DNA from: JBGSYJ01 sp041748075
GTDB lineage: Bacteria > Acidobacteriota > Thermoanaerobaculia > Gp7-AA8
Length of the DNA: 64,000 nucleotides
Assembly (NCBI GenBank): GCA_041748075.1
Contig: JBGTDX010000127.1
Location: forward strand, 1-64,000
Direction of reading: 5' to 3'
Below, one piece after another: positions 41,271-50,809 of the stretch (positions are counted from its first letter, which is position 1; the number at the start of each line of letters is the position of its first letter). The translations under genes were made by a program, and so were the position numbers. The notes under the pieces are model-generated. The model had not been told where the DNA came from and searched no databases. It saw only the letters and a program-made list of their open reading frames with translations.

Positions 41271-42790
41271 CCAGACCAGATCGAAACGACATCGAACGGA
41301 TGCTCGCCGCGGGCGACGCACCAAAACCGCCTGAAGGCCTTCTCGAGCGCCTGCATGCAGACATCCCGGAAGATCTCGCGACAGGAGTGAAAGAGGAGAA
41401 GCGCGAGATCAGCTTCTGGAGACAGGGCTGGCTTGCTGCTGCGTCCCTGATTGCCGTGGTCGGCATGGGTTACGTGATGCTTCGGGTTTTCGACACGCCG
41501 GAATTTCAGAATGAAGCATTCGTCGCGGAGCGTGCGACAGCTCCGTCAACCGAGACGTCACCGCGTGCGGAGGCGCTTTCAGAATTCGACGCGGACGCTG
41601 CCGGGGTTGGGAACGAGCTCGGCGGCACGGCTCCTGCGGCTCCCTCCTCTGCCGCGATGTCGAAAGATTTTCCGGTAACTCAGGTTGCGTCCGATGATGC
41701 GCGAACGGGCCCTGAATCATTCTCCAGAGCGCAGAAGCGGCAGGGCGCCTCTCGTGATGAGGAGTATCGTGAGTCGTTCGAGGTCACGGGTCGTGAACGG
41801 GTCACCGCAGCCGCGCCCGCACCTGCAGCGCTCGCTCCACCTCCACCGCCCGCCGCGGCACAGGCTGAAGGCAGAGCCGGTGCCTTTGCGCAGGAACCCG
41901 CCAACGACCGTCTGGAGGAGACTAGAGCGGAGCGAAGCGTCTCGGCGCCGCGCCCGACGCCTGCTCTCGCTGCCCGCACTGATGCGGCGAAGTCCGCAGA
42001 TCGATCGATCACTGCGCGCGCAATGTCCACTGGCGAGCTGGTCGACACCGAAGCCGATCCGGTTTCCACGTTCGGACTGCGCCTGCCCGATTCGTCGTGG
42101 GCGCTCGTGAGCAGCGCGCTGATGAACGGCAGATTGCCTGTTCCGGAGTCCGTCCGGCCGGAGGAGCTGATCAACTACTTCCGCTACTCCGATACGGAGC
42201 CTGCAAGGGGAGAAGTCACTCTCCGAACAGAGGGTGCGGAATCGCCGATGCGAGCTGACGCGTCCGAACATCTGTTGCGCGTGGGTGTCCGGGTGAGCAG
42301 CAACCCTGATCTCGCCGTGCGGGGAGCGAAGATGCAGGTGGAGTTCAATCCCGACTCGGTCGAGGCCTACCGGCTCGTCGGCTATGAGCAGAACAAGGGC
42401 AGGTCGGCTGCCATGCCGCAGGGTGATGATCTCGCTCCCGGACATCGCGTGACGGCCCTTTACGAAGTCCGCGTCGGTCCCGAGGTGGCAACCTCGGCAC
42501 AGGTTGGCACGGTCCGGCTTCAATACGAAACGGGCAAGGGAGAGAAAAAGGAGGTCGAGCAGGTGATCCGCAAGAGCGACATGGGACGCTCGTGGAGCGA
42601 TGCTTCGCGCGACCTTCAGCTTGCCGGGCTCGTGAGCGATTGGGCTTCTCTGCTTCAGCGGAGGGGATCGCAGGCTGAGGCTGCGGCGCTCGGGCGACGT
42701 GCGGCGGCGGTCTCCGGCAAGTGGGAGGGTGATCGCCGGGTTGCAGAGCTGGTCGATCTGATTCGCGCGACGGCCGAGCTGCTGCCGTAG
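41267..42790 (+). CDS. YfbK-like membrane protein lacking its vWA domain; putative anti-sigma factor
   Basis: A 507-aa protein. Residues 1-50 are cytosolic and charged (RPDRNDIERMLAAGDAPKPP), like anti-sigma N-termini. One membrane helix lies near 53-73. Residues 80-250 are Ala/Pro-rich linker. Residues about 264-320 match the YfbK N-terminal domain (STFGLRLPDSSWALVSSALM, VRPEELINYFRYS). Residues about 350-507 match the YfbK C-terminal DUF3520 domain (AKMQVEFNPDSVEAYRLVGYE, GHRVTALYEV). In ordinary YfbK proteins a vWA domain with a DxSxS metal site lies between these two parts; here only ~30 residues do. The ATGA overlap with the sigma gene suggests it controls that factor. Confidence 0.85.
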   Translation: MTRPDRNDIERMLAAGDAPKPPEGLLERLHADIPEDLATGVKEEKREISFWRQGWLAAASLIAVVGMGYVMLRVFDTPEFQNEAFVAERATAPSTETSPRAEALSEFDADAAGVGNELGGTAPAAPSSAAMSKDFPVTQVASDDARTGPESFSRAQKRQGASRDEEYRESFEVTGRERVTAAAPAPAALAPPPPPAAAQAEGRAGAFAQEPANDRLEETRAERSVSAPRPTPALAARTDAAKSADRSITARAMSTGELVDTEADPVSTFGLRLPDSSWALVSSALMNGRLPVPESVRPEELINYFRYSDTEPARGEVTLRTEGAESPMRADASEHLLRVGVRVSSNPDLAVRGAKMQVEFNPDSVEAYRLVGYEQNKGRSAAMPQGDDLAPGHRVTALYEVRVGPEVATSAQVGTVRLQYETGKGEKKEVEQVIRKSDMGRSWSDASRDLQLAGLVSDWASLLQRRGSQAEAAALGRRAAAVSGKWEGDRRVAELVDLIRATAELLP

Positions 42791-42854
42791 TGGCCTGGAT
42801 TCGACTTGCCCTCGACCCGCGTGAGCGGGGAGAGAGTGGCGAGCGGAATTCAGG

Positions 42855-43334
42855 CTATTGCGCGTTCTTTCGCGACTCTACGAAGGTGGCCACATCGCCC
42901 GGCTTCCGCAACATCTTGTCGACCCCGAACATGTGCAGTTCTTCGGTGTAGACCATCTGCCGCGCATACTCTTCGAGCATGACCGACTTACCTTCCACCT
43001 CGGCCAGCAACTCACGGTACAGCTTGACACCCGTTCGTTCATGGTCGAGCGCTTCGCGGAGGATGTCTCCGATGTCGTGCTTGTGGCTCTCGAGCAGCTG
43101 GCCGATTCCCAGTGACGGGTGAGCTCCCAGGGCCGTGATTAGTTCGCCCGCCTGCTGTGCATGAGCCATCGACTCGGTGGCCTGCTCCCGCAACCAGGAA
43201 ACAATCGGAATGCGGTTGTAGCCATAGACCATCAGTGAATAGTGCGTGTAGCGCACGACGCCGGCGAGCTCGGCTTCGAGGATTTTGCTCAAAACCGCTA
43301 CCACTTTGCCTTTGTCGAATTCATGATCGGACAT
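42855..43334 (-). CDS. Bacterioferritin-like diiron protein
   Basis: A 159-aa ferritin-like four-helix protein. Putative diiron ligands occur in LEAELAGVVRYTHY, QATESMAHAQQAGELI, ALDHERTGVKLYRELL and VYTEELHMFGVDKML. The start at ATG 43334 has AGGAGG 8 nt upstream; the longer frame to 43466 is not homologous. It probably stores or detoxifies iron. It lacks a clear haem Met typical of true bacterioferritin in this alignment, so a Bfr-like or Dps-like function is open. Confidence 0.85.
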   Translation of the reverse strand: MSDHEFDKGKVVAVLSKILEAELAGVVRYTHYSLMVYGYNRIPIVSWLREQATESMAHAQQAGELITALGAHPSLGIGQLLESHKHDIGDILREALDHERTGVKLYRELLAEVEGKSVMLEEYARQMVYTEELHMFGVDKMLRKPGDVATFVESRKNAQ

Positions 43335-43495
43335 CTTGTGTCCTCCTGTTTGATCTCTGCAGCATGGATTGCGCCAGCAAGGATATCCTGCCTGCTCAGT
43401 TGCGGAAAGGGTGGCGCTGCTAACCGTCATTCTGGCGAGGATGACACGGGCATCAATTCTCGCCACAATGATCGTTCCATCGATCGGAGGGACTC

Positions 43496-44812
43496 TTGAA
43501 TCGTTTCGTCACGACCGTACTCGCCGTAACCGGTGGCCTCGTTCTGTTGTCAGCGATGAGCCTTGCCGCACGCGCTCAAACCACCGTTGAGCCAGCGGCT
43601 GCAGCGACGCCGTCCGAAACACGGACGGAAGCTGCGCGCGAGGGATTCGGGGTCGAAGTGACTCCCGAGATGCGGGAGCACTCGCGGATCCGGAACATCC
43701 TCTACTTCGGCGGATTCTTCTACGGTTGTGCCGTTCTCCTGATCATCCTGACGAGCGGCCTCTCGCGGCGGATGCGTGATCTCGCGGCGAGGCTCGGGAA
43801 GAAACCGTTCGTCACCACGATGATCTTCTTCGGGCTCTTCACCATCGCATCCGCGGCGCTGACGTTCCCGCTGGACTGGTACAGCGGCTTTGCCGTGCCT
43901 CATCAATTCGACCTCTCCAACCAGACTTTTGCCGAATGGCTCGTCGAAGGTCTCAAAGCGCTCGGCATCGGAATCGTCATGGGAGCGCCGCTGGTCGCAC
44001 TCGCGATGACCGCCATTCGCGAGTCTCCGCGAAAATGGTGGTTGATGCTCTGGGCCGGGACGCTTCCGATCACAATTCTTCTCATCGTCGTCATTCCTCT
44101 CGTGGTTGATCCCGTCTTCAACAAGTTCGAGCCCCTCCGCGATCAGAAACTCAGGGCCGACCTCCTCGAGCTCGCCTCACGGGCGGGCATCGAAGGCGGG
44201 CGTGTCTACCAGGTCGACAAGTCGAAGCAGACGAAGACACTGAACGCCTATGTCAACGGGATCGGGCCGTCGAAGCGGATCGTGATGTGGGACACGCTGC
44301 TCGGGAAGATGAACCACGACGAAGTGATGTTCGTGATGGGTCACGAGATGGGCCACTATGTGATGCATCACGTCTGGAAGCTGCTGGCATTCACAATGGT
44401 CGTGCTCTTTTTCGTCTTCTTTGCAGGCAGCCGGCTGGCGGATGCGGCGGTCGCGCGCTGGGGCCCGAAGTGGGGCTTCACCAGTCCGGGGGATCCGGCG
44501 GCGATCCCACTGCTCGCGCTGATTCTCTCGGTGATGCTGTTCCTGCTCTCGCCCGTGTTCAATGCGAACACGCGTCGGGTCGAGCACCAGGCTGACGTTT
44601 TCGCGCTGGAGCTGACTCGTATGAACGAAGCTGGAGCGCGCGCCTTCATCAAGCTCGCCGAGGAATCAAAGTCCGATCCGGCGCCTCATCGTCTCATCGA
44701 GCTCTGGCGATACAGCCATCCGGCGCTCTATCGGCGAATCGACTTCGCACTCGCCTACCGCCCCTGGGAGGAAGGCAAGCCCAATCAGGCCTGGCGCGGG
44801 GGCGACTCGTAG
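43496..44812 (+). CDS. M48-family (Ste24-like) membrane metalloprotease
   Basis: A 438-aa protein from a TTG start at 43496 with GGAGG 6 nt upstream. There is a probable signal peptide or first helix (residues 1-27), then helices near 62-85, 100-120, 150-180 and 190-215. The zinc motif is HEMGH (His283), with a distal Glu-containing segment RRVEHQADVFALEL. NAYVNGIGPSKRIVMWDTLL is typical of CAAX-protease-like M48 enzymes. Expected to degrade or process membrane proteins. Confidence 0.9.
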   Translation: MNRFVTTVLAVTGGLVLLSAMSLAARAQTTVEPAAAATPSETRTEAAREGFGVEVTPEMREHSRIRNILYFGGFFYGCAVLLIILTSGLSRRMRDLAARLGKKPFVTTMIFFGLFTIASAALTFPLDWYSGFAVPHQFDLSNQTFAEWLVEGLKALGIGIVMGAPLVALAMTAIRESPRKWWLMLWAGTLPITILLIVVIPLVVDPVFNKFEPLRDQKLRADLLELASRAGIEGGRVYQVDKSKQTKTLNAYVNGIGPSKRIVMWDTLLGKMNHDEVMFVMGHEMGHYVMHHVWKLLAFTMVVLFFVFFAGSRLADAAVARWGPKWGFTSPGDPAAIPLLALILSVMLFLLSPVFNANTRRVEHQADVFALELTRMNEAGARAFIKLAEESKSDPAPHRLIELWRYSHPALYRRIDFALAYRPWEEGKPNQAWRGGDS

Positions 44813-45600
44813 CGAATGACATCGGATCTGGTTGTACTCGGCAATCGGCTCGAGCGCGTAGCGCGTGTTCGCGAGGCTGAAGATGTACTGTTTTTTTGCC
44901 GCCTCGAAATGCGGCGCATCGGATCGGAGAACCGAAGAGTAGTGTGACCAGGTCTGCATCGTTGCGCTGTTGCTGACCTGCGCGTGCGTGACCATGAAAG
45001 CGGGGCTGCCGTCCGAGCTCTGCCATTCGGTACCGATCGCGATCGCCTGCGATTGCATCGGCACCGCCTTCTAAAGCTGGTCGTTGTACCACTGGTCGAT
45101 GCGCGAGACTTCGGGGACTTCGTACCACTCTCTGAGCGTCCAGCCCTGTTGAGAGAGAGCCGGAACGAAGTCCTGCTTCACCAGCTGTTAGGCGCCTGGC
45201 CACTGCCGCACCGGTTGGCCGGTCTGCGCATACAACTGCTGCTGGTAGGGGTCGCTCACATAGACGTAACTCGTCGCGGCCTGATCGGTGACCCGTACGT
45301 TGTTCGGACCTGTGATGGAAGGCTCGCCCTGCCTGCCAGATGAATTCAGTTCCCAACCCGCCGGGTATGGTGTTTCAGCGATGACGCGTCCCCGGTTGTC
45401 CCCGATTGCGACCATGTTGAGCTTCTGCCAGCCCTTTTTCGAAGCCAGAACGTCGCCCTCGGCAGCCGCGGAGGATGATCCGTCGACACTTCCGTTGACG
45501 CTCACGGCAGCATCGTGAACCTGTTCCCCCGAGGTCTGCGCAGTTTCGCGTGTGGCCACCGAATCGCCGCACGCGCTCCCCTTGCCCCTCTCCCCGACTT
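44813..45600 (-). pseudogene. Decayed lipoprotein gene with two in-frame stops
   Basis: On the minus strand one frame stays coding-like across two stops: TAA at 45190-45188 and TAG at 45073-45071. Read through, it gives AETPYPAGWELNSSGRQGEP, DPYQQQLYAQTGQPVRQWPGA, stop, QLVKQDFVPALSQQGWTLRE, stop, then IGTEWQSSDGSPAFMVTHAQ and LANTRYALEPIAEYNQI. The 5' end has a lipobox-like SACGDS, but its signal peptide is replaced by an intergenic hairpin repeat (45585-45614). The 3' end runs into the M48 gene. I do not recognise the family. Confidence 0.65.
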
Positions 45601-45614
45601 CGCGGGGAGAGGGG
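45585..45614. repeat. Intergenic hairpin repeat
   Basis: CCCCTCTCCCC (45585-45595) and GGGGAGAGGGG (45604-45614) form a perfect 11-bp stem with an 8-base loop. A related sequence (CCCGCGTGAGCGGGGAGAG) lies at about 42816. It occupies the position where the pseudogene's signal peptide should be. Confidence 0.7.
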
Positions 45615-45651
45615 TTTGCCGGCCACTGACGTGACACCGACTACTGACTCT

Positions 45652-48141
45652 TCAGTTCGGCAGCATCCCCGGCTCGAGCGTCGCATGCGCGACACGTCGG
45701 TCGGGCTCATAAAACGCATCGACGGCTTCATCGAACGAGACGACGACGAGCGTCTGGTCGTCCTCGGGCGGGCGATTGCGGGTGAAGCGCTTGACCGCGT
45801 CGAGGAGCGCTCGCCGGATGTCTTCCGCGCTTCCGTCCCCCGTCTCGTGAATGACTTTCTCGAAACGATGAAATCCGAATGGTTCCCCATGATCGTCCAG
45901 CGCCTCGATGAGACCGTCGCTATAGAGAATCAGCTTGTCGCCCGGCTCGAACGTCACGCTCACCTCACGGAACGGATCACGGCGGCGCACGCCGAGCGGG
46001 AACCCCCACACCGAAAGGGAGCCGACGCTCCCGTCCTTCGCCCTGTAGGCGAACGGATCGAGATGTCCGGCCGAAGAGAACTGCAACTGCTGCGTCGACG
46101 GGTCGAGCACGCCGAAGAAAAACGTCATCATCATTCGCTTCGGAGCCGTCTTCAGAACCGTTTCGTTGAGGACTTCCATGACGCGCCGCGGAGATGAGTC
46201 GTACTCCACCTGCACGAGGAGCGCAGATTTCGCCATTGCCATGACGATGCCGCTTGTCAGGCCGTGGCCCGCGACGTCGCCGAATGCGAAGCCGATCTTT
46301 CCGTCGGCCAGCGGAAGGAAATCGAAGTAGTCTCCGCCGATTTCGGTCGCGGAGCGGTAGTGCGAAGCGACCGAGACTCCCTTGATGTCCGGTTCACCGT
46401 GGGGCAGGAGCGCTGCCTGAATCCGGTTCGCCGCGTCGATCTCGGCTTTCACCCGTTCGCGCTCCACGATCCGCCGGACGTGCGGAGCAAGGTCTGCGTA
46501 TTCGTAGACGACCTCCCGACGGGTCATCAGGCCGGCCACCGAGGTGAGAAGGATTCCGGCCAGAGGAATGCCCAGGGTGAGCCACGAGGCCGTTACCGCC
46601 GGACCTTCAGCCGCTCTGAGGTAGGGTAGAAATCCGACCAGCATCGTAGCCGAGAAGAGCGAGACGACCGTCGCAAGAAGATCGGTTTTCAGAAAGAGCC
46701 AGGTTGCGGCGAGTATCCCGCCGAAGCCGAGGAGCGTCTGCAGGGTCACCGGTCCGATCGGAGCCCGGACGGCCATCATCGCTGTGCCGATCACCGCTGC
46801 CCCGACGATCCCGACAAAGAGCACCCGCCGGGTGTTTGCATACGCAAGTGCGAAGAGGATGGCCAGAAGTGCTACAACCAGCGCTTCTCGAGCCGCGGAC
46901 ACCAGAAGCGTCAGCGGACCGCCGGAGGACGAGAGCAATGTGTAGGTTTGACCTCCCATGACCGGCCAGGCGAATCCGTTCATGATGCCGACCGCTGGAA
47001 GCAGCAAGGCGGCAGCGGCGATCAGCGGCGAAACCAGAAGGCCCGCCAGCAGGGCGCGTCCGACCGTGGCGCTCATTACTTCACGGCGGAGTACCGCATC
47101 GAAAGACGCGAGCCGTTCACCCCATCGCTCGCGTGCGTAGCTCTCTCCCACGGACCATGCGAGAAAAACGAGCAACGCCATCGGAACGTCGTAGAACATA
47201 AACCGGAATGCCGCGAGGGCGAGCTCGGTGCTCCGCGCATCGACGCCGCCGAACTGCGTGAAGAGCGCAACCTGCGAGGCGGTCATCACGTTCAACGCAA
47301 GGTGCAGCGTGATGGCCAGACCAAATACGAATGCCGCCGTACCGACTCCCACTTCACCGGCGTGATATTTCCGGAGAAAAATGATCAGGAGGGTGACGAG
47401 CAGGGCCAGCAGCAGTCCGAAGCTGAAGAACGTGTTGGCCAAATTTTCGCCGTCCTCGCCCCGGAACATGCGGCCATCCTTGTACTCTTCGATGAGACTC
47501 CACCCGGCGAGCTCATCGCCGACGTAAAAGACATAGAGGTAATACGCGAGGGAATCGAGAGGCAGCTCGGATCGGACCTTGTAGCGGAAGATGTGATCGG
47601 TCCGCGCGAAATGCGACGTCGGCCTGGCTTCCTCGAAGACCGGATCGGGTGCCCCGGGAAACTGCCGCGACTGCACGAATCGATCGGCGAGGGGCCGAAG
47701 TGCCTCTTCGTCTGGCCGTGCACCGGTCTCCTCCGTTCGAGCCCGTCTTCGCGAACCGAGGATCGTGCCGTCCTTCGCCACGTAGACATTCCCGAACTCG
47801 GGACGCTTCTCGAGGCCGGGGCGGAAGTAAGTGGTGGCGAAGTAGCCCAGCCGCGGGCCGACGACGGGATCCTCCATGGCCGGCTTTCTCAGATCCGGGC
47901 GGGGATTCAGCTCGATCTCGAGCAGGGGAGAGTTCTCCCAGACCGTGACGGCCCAGGCCTTGTCGACGTCGATCCCGATCGCCCGAGCCTGCCGGTTCGC
48001 AATCTCCTTCGCCTGGTTGCGGCTGATCGACAGCCCGTGAGGCTGGGGCGGATCGAACATCGGCAGCAGGACCACCAGCCCGGCGATCCCGAGGACGCAG
48101 GCGACGAAGAGAGAAAGCCGCTTCATGATTCGGTTCATCAT
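45652..48141 (-). CDS. Membrane-bound PP2C/SpoIIE-type serine phosphatase
   Basis: An 829-aa protein. It has an N-terminal helix (about 8-28), a periplasmic domain to about 260, and a cluster of some 8-10 membrane helices (265-540). A short coiled segment (VERERVKAEIDAANRIQAAL) leads to a C-terminal SpoIIE/RsbU phosphatase (IGGDYFDFLPL, FGDVAGHGLTSGI, LILYSDGLIEA, DDQTLVVVSFD). Such proteins dephosphorylate anti-anti-sigma factors in partner-switching pathways, but no STAS or RsbW gene is nearby. ATG 48126 is an alternative start. Confidence 0.9.
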   Translation of the reverse strand: MMNRIMKRLSLFVACVLGIAGLVVLLPMFDPPQPHGLSISRNQAKEIANRQARAIGIDVDKAWAVTVWENSPLLEIELNPRPDLRKPAMEDPVVGPRLGYFATTYFRPGLEKRPEFGNVYVAKDGTILGSRRRARTEETGARPDEEALRPLADRFVQSRQFPGAPDPVFEEARPTSHFARTDHIFRYKVRSELPLDSLAYYLYVFYVGDELAGWSLIEEYKDGRMFRGEDGENLANTFFSFGLLLALLVTLLIIFLRKYHAGEVGVGTAAFVFGLAITLHLALNVMTASQVALFTQFGGVDARSTELALAAFRFMFYDVPMALLVFLAWSVGESYARERWGERLASFDAVLRREVMSATVGRALLAGLLVSPLIAAAALLLPAVGIMNGFAWPVMGGQTYTLLSSSGGPLTLLVSAAREALVVALLAILFALAYANTRRVLFVGIVGAAVIGTAMMAVRAPIGPVTLQTLLGFGGILAATWLFLKTDLLATVVSLFSATMLVGFLPYLRAAEGPAVTASWLTLGIPLAGILLTSVAGLMTRREVVYEYADLAPHVRRIVERERVKAEIDAANRIQAALLPHGEPDIKGVSVASHYRSATEIGGDYFDFLPLADGKIGFAFGDVAGHGLTSGIVMAMAKSALLVQVEYDSSPRRVMEVLNETVLKTAPKRMMMTFFFGVLDPSTQQLQFSSAGHLDPFAYRAKDGSVGSLSVWGFPLGVRRRDPFREVSVTFEPGDKLILYSDGLIEALDDHGEPFGFHRFEKVIHETGDGSAEDIRRALLDAVKRFTRNRPPEDDQTLVVVSFDEAVDAFYEPDRRVAHATLEPGMLPN

Positions 48142-48246
48142 ACCGTGCCCGACCGTACGGGCCGGTTACGAAGCGGTTATACGTAATTTGTGGGAGGGGG
48201 TTCCGCGCGAGATTACGCAAGCTTCTCGCCCAATCCACTCCGAGGC

Positions 48247-50742
48247 TCAATACCCCACCAGCAGTCGCGCTGCTTTTTCGATCTCGTCCTCCGACGGGAG
48301 GAACACCTTCTCGAGAGGGGGGGAGTACGGCACGGGCGTATCGAGCGAGCCGATGATGCGCACGGGCGCGTCGAGGTGATCGAAGGCCTCCTCGCCGATG
48401 ATCGCCGCGATGCTCTCGCCGATGCTTCCCGTGCGCGTGTCCTCGTGGATGATCATCACCCGGCCGCAGTGCCTCGCGACCTGGAGAATCGCTTCGCGAT
48501 CGAGCGGCGCGACGCTGCGCAGGTCGAGGACTGACGCTTCGATTCCGTCGTTGGCGAGTTTCTCCGCGACTCGCATTGCCACGTGGACGTAGGCGCCGTA
48601 CGAGATGATTGCGAGATCGTCCCCGGCGCGCCGCAGCGCAGCTTTTCCGATCGGCAGCGGCTCCGGAGCTTCGTCGGGCAGCTTCTGCTTGATCTTCGGA
48701 TCGCGGTAGAGCCCGATGTGTTCGTAGAAGAGCACCGGATCGGGATCGGCGACTGCCGCCGCCATCATGGCGCGCGCGTCGTACGGCGTCGAGGGCGTGA
48801 CGATCTTCAGGCCCGGCGTGCGGTAGAACCACGCCTCCGTATTCTGGCTGTGATACGGCCCGGCGTGACGGAGCCCACCCCACGGCATCCGCACGACCAT
48901 CGGGACGCCGCCGCCCCAGCGGTAACGCATCTTTGCAGCATTGTTCACGAGTTGATTGAATCCCGTCGCGACGAAGTCGTTGAACTGGATCTCGCCGATC
49001 GGACGTTGCCCGCCGAGGGCCGCTCCGATGCAGACGCCGAGGACGCCGCCCTCCGCGAGCGTCGAGTTGAGGATTCGATCGCTGAACTCTTCGAGCAGCG
49101 GTCGCAGCAGAAGGAACGCATTGCCGTACTTGCCACCCACGTCCTCGCCGTAGACGAAGACCCTCGAATCGCCGCGCAGGGCGTCGCCGACCCCGAGCAT
49201 CACTGCGTCGAGGAACGTCCGTCCGCCGCTCTCGAACGGGGGACCACTGTCGAGCTCGGGCAGCCCCGACGGCGTGTCGTTGTAGTTCTCGAGCACTTCG
49301 ATCCGCCTTCTCGCGGGCTCGTCCGCAAAGACCCCGGTCCCGGCGAGCTCCGCGGCGGGCCACGGGCTGTCGATCACTTTGCGGGCTTCCACTTCGACCA
49401 GTTCTTCCGCTTCCTTCTTCCAGCCTTCGAGATCATCGCTTGCGATCAGACCTTCGGTCTCGAGTTTTGCGGCGTACGTCCGGATCGGATCGCGCTCGCT
49501 CCACCAGGCGTACGCTTCGCGGTCGGCGTAACCCTGCTCGGTGGGCTTCGGATAATCCCAGGAGATCGGAGGCTCTTTTCCGAGGTAGAGCATGTCGTCG
49601 TGATGGGCATGGCCGCACATCCGCATCGCGACGAGCTCGATGAGGGCCGGGCCCTTTCCGCTCCGCGCGCGCTCGGCAGCCCACGTGAAGGTTGCCGCGA
49701 TCGCATCGGGATCGGTGCCGTCGATCGTGACGCCGGGAACGCCGTAGCCAATCGCCTTGTCGGCAAAAACGCGAACCGCGGTCTGCTCGTTCAGTGGGGT
49801 GGCGAGCGCCGTCTGGTTGTTCTGGATGCAGAAGACCATCGGCAGCTTCCGCGCTGCCGCAAGATTGATCGCTTCATGCCATTCGCCGAGCGAGGATCCG
49901 CCTTCGCCGATGAACGAGAAGGCGACGCGTCCGTCGGCGCCTGCAGCCTGTTCGCGCGTAAAAGCCATCGCCAGGCCGCAGGCGGTAAGCGTTGAAATAG
50001 TCAGGGGCGCTGAAGCGGGAAGAACTCCGCGCGAGAAGTCGCCGACGTGCAGATCCTTCCCGTTCATCGGAGGACCGGCCTTTGCCATCTGCGCGCTGAG
50101 GACACCGCGTACCATTTCACCCGTCGGACTCATCGCAAGTGCAACGCCGAGATCGCGAATCAACGGCGCCACGACATCCCCGCGCCATCCACCCTCGGAT
50201 GTGAAGCTCTCACCGCGCTTGAGCCGGATGGCCACCGCGTAGATCGCCTCCTGCCCCAGCGAGCGGAACCCCTTTCCCTGGAACGAGCTGCGGCCGTAGC
50301 GGACTTCGCCGCCGCTGAAGAATGCCTTGAGGCGGTTGTCGGTCGCACGGGTGAGAATCATGCCGCGCAGGATCTCGCGTCGCTCATCGGGGGTGAGGGA
50401 GGCTGATATGGCCTCGCGTCGCAGGAAACCATCGACTGCGTCGAGAAGCTCCTCGACTGCATGGTTGAGACGCGTCGTCGCTGAGGTTCTCGGCGTCGTA
50501 TCGGGGATCTGTTCGTGCTCGACGCCGGCTTCGGTGAGAAGTTCGCGAACTGCGCGTTCGAGCGACGGCCGCATGGAGTCGCTCGAGAAATCGTCCTCGG
50601 GTTGATCGGAGGCCAGTTGCAGAGCGCGCTGCAGGGCGGGAAGAGCAAATGGGAATCGTTCAGCGACGAACGAGCTCAGGCGCGCCGCCCGGGCGCTGAG
50701 AGGGGGTGCAACTGAATCGGTCGGGGAGGACATGCGGGCCAT
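48247..50742 (-). CDS. Fused E1 alpha/beta 2-oxoacid dehydrogenase (branched-chain type)
   Basis: An 831-aa thiamine-diphosphate enzyme. After a ~95-residue N-terminal extension the E1 alpha part includes RRGESFTSEGGWRGD and the TPP motif starting GEGGSSLGEWHEAINLAA and ending CIQNN. The E1 beta part (from about residue 500) has VFVYGEDVGGKYGNAF, LAEGGVLGVCIGAALGG, MRMP-like PMVVRMPWGGLRHAGPYHSQ and SVLDLRSVAPLD. It should decarboxylate branched-chain 2-oxoacids and pass the acyl group to an E2 encoded elsewhere. The start is uncertain: ATG 50742 is chosen; ATG 50733 and TTG 50769 are possible. Confidence 0.9.
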   Translation of the reverse strand: MARMSSPTDSVAPPLSARAARLSSFVAERFPFALPALQRALQLASDQPEDDFSSDSMRPSLERAVRELLTEAGVEHEQIPDTTPRTSATTRLNHAVEELLDAVDGFLRREAISASLTPDERREILRGMILTRATDNRLKAFFSGGEVRYGRSSFQGKGFRSLGQEAIYAVAIRLKRGESFTSEGGWRGDVVAPLIRDLGVALAMSPTGEMVRGVLSAQMAKAGPPMNGKDLHVGDFSRGVLPASAPLTISTLTACGLAMAFTREQAAGADGRVAFSFIGEGGSSLGEWHEAINLAAARKLPMVFCIQNNQTALATPLNEQTAVRVFADKAIGYGVPGVTIDGTDPDAIAATFTWAAERARSGKGPALIELVAMRMCGHAHHDDMLYLGKEPPISWDYPKPTEQGYADREAYAWWSERDPIRTYAAKLETEGLIASDDLEGWKKEAEELVEVEARKVIDSPWPAAELAGTGVFADEPARRRIEVLENYNDTPSGLPELDSGPPFESGGRTFLDAVMLGVGDALRGDSRVFVYGEDVGGKYGNAFLLLRPLLEEFSDRILNSTLAEGGVLGVCIGAALGGQRPIGEIQFNDFVATGFNQLVNNAAKMRYRWGGGVPMVVRMPWGGLRHAGPYHSQNTEAWFYRTPGLKIVTPSTPYDARAMMAAAVADPDPVLFYEHIGLYRDPKIKQKLPDEAPEPLPIGKAALRRAGDDLAIISYGAYVHVAMRVAEKLANDGIEASVLDLRSVAPLDREAILQVARHCGRVMIIHEDTRTGSIGESIAAIIGEEAFDHLDAPVRIIGSLDTPVPYSPPLEKVFLPSEDEIEKAARLLVGY

Positions 50743-50809
50743 GCTAGACCGACCGACTGATGCTGACAAGAGAAGGAGCGCGACGATGGCCGCGCTCCTT
50801 CAACATGAT

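Noticed and set aside
48167..48185. TACGAAGCGGTTATACGTA before the PP2C phosphatase gene as a third BlaI-type site
   Set aside because: Only the left arm matches; the right arm is TTATACGTA instead of TTCGTA and the promoter geometry is not kept. Possibly degenerate, not counted.
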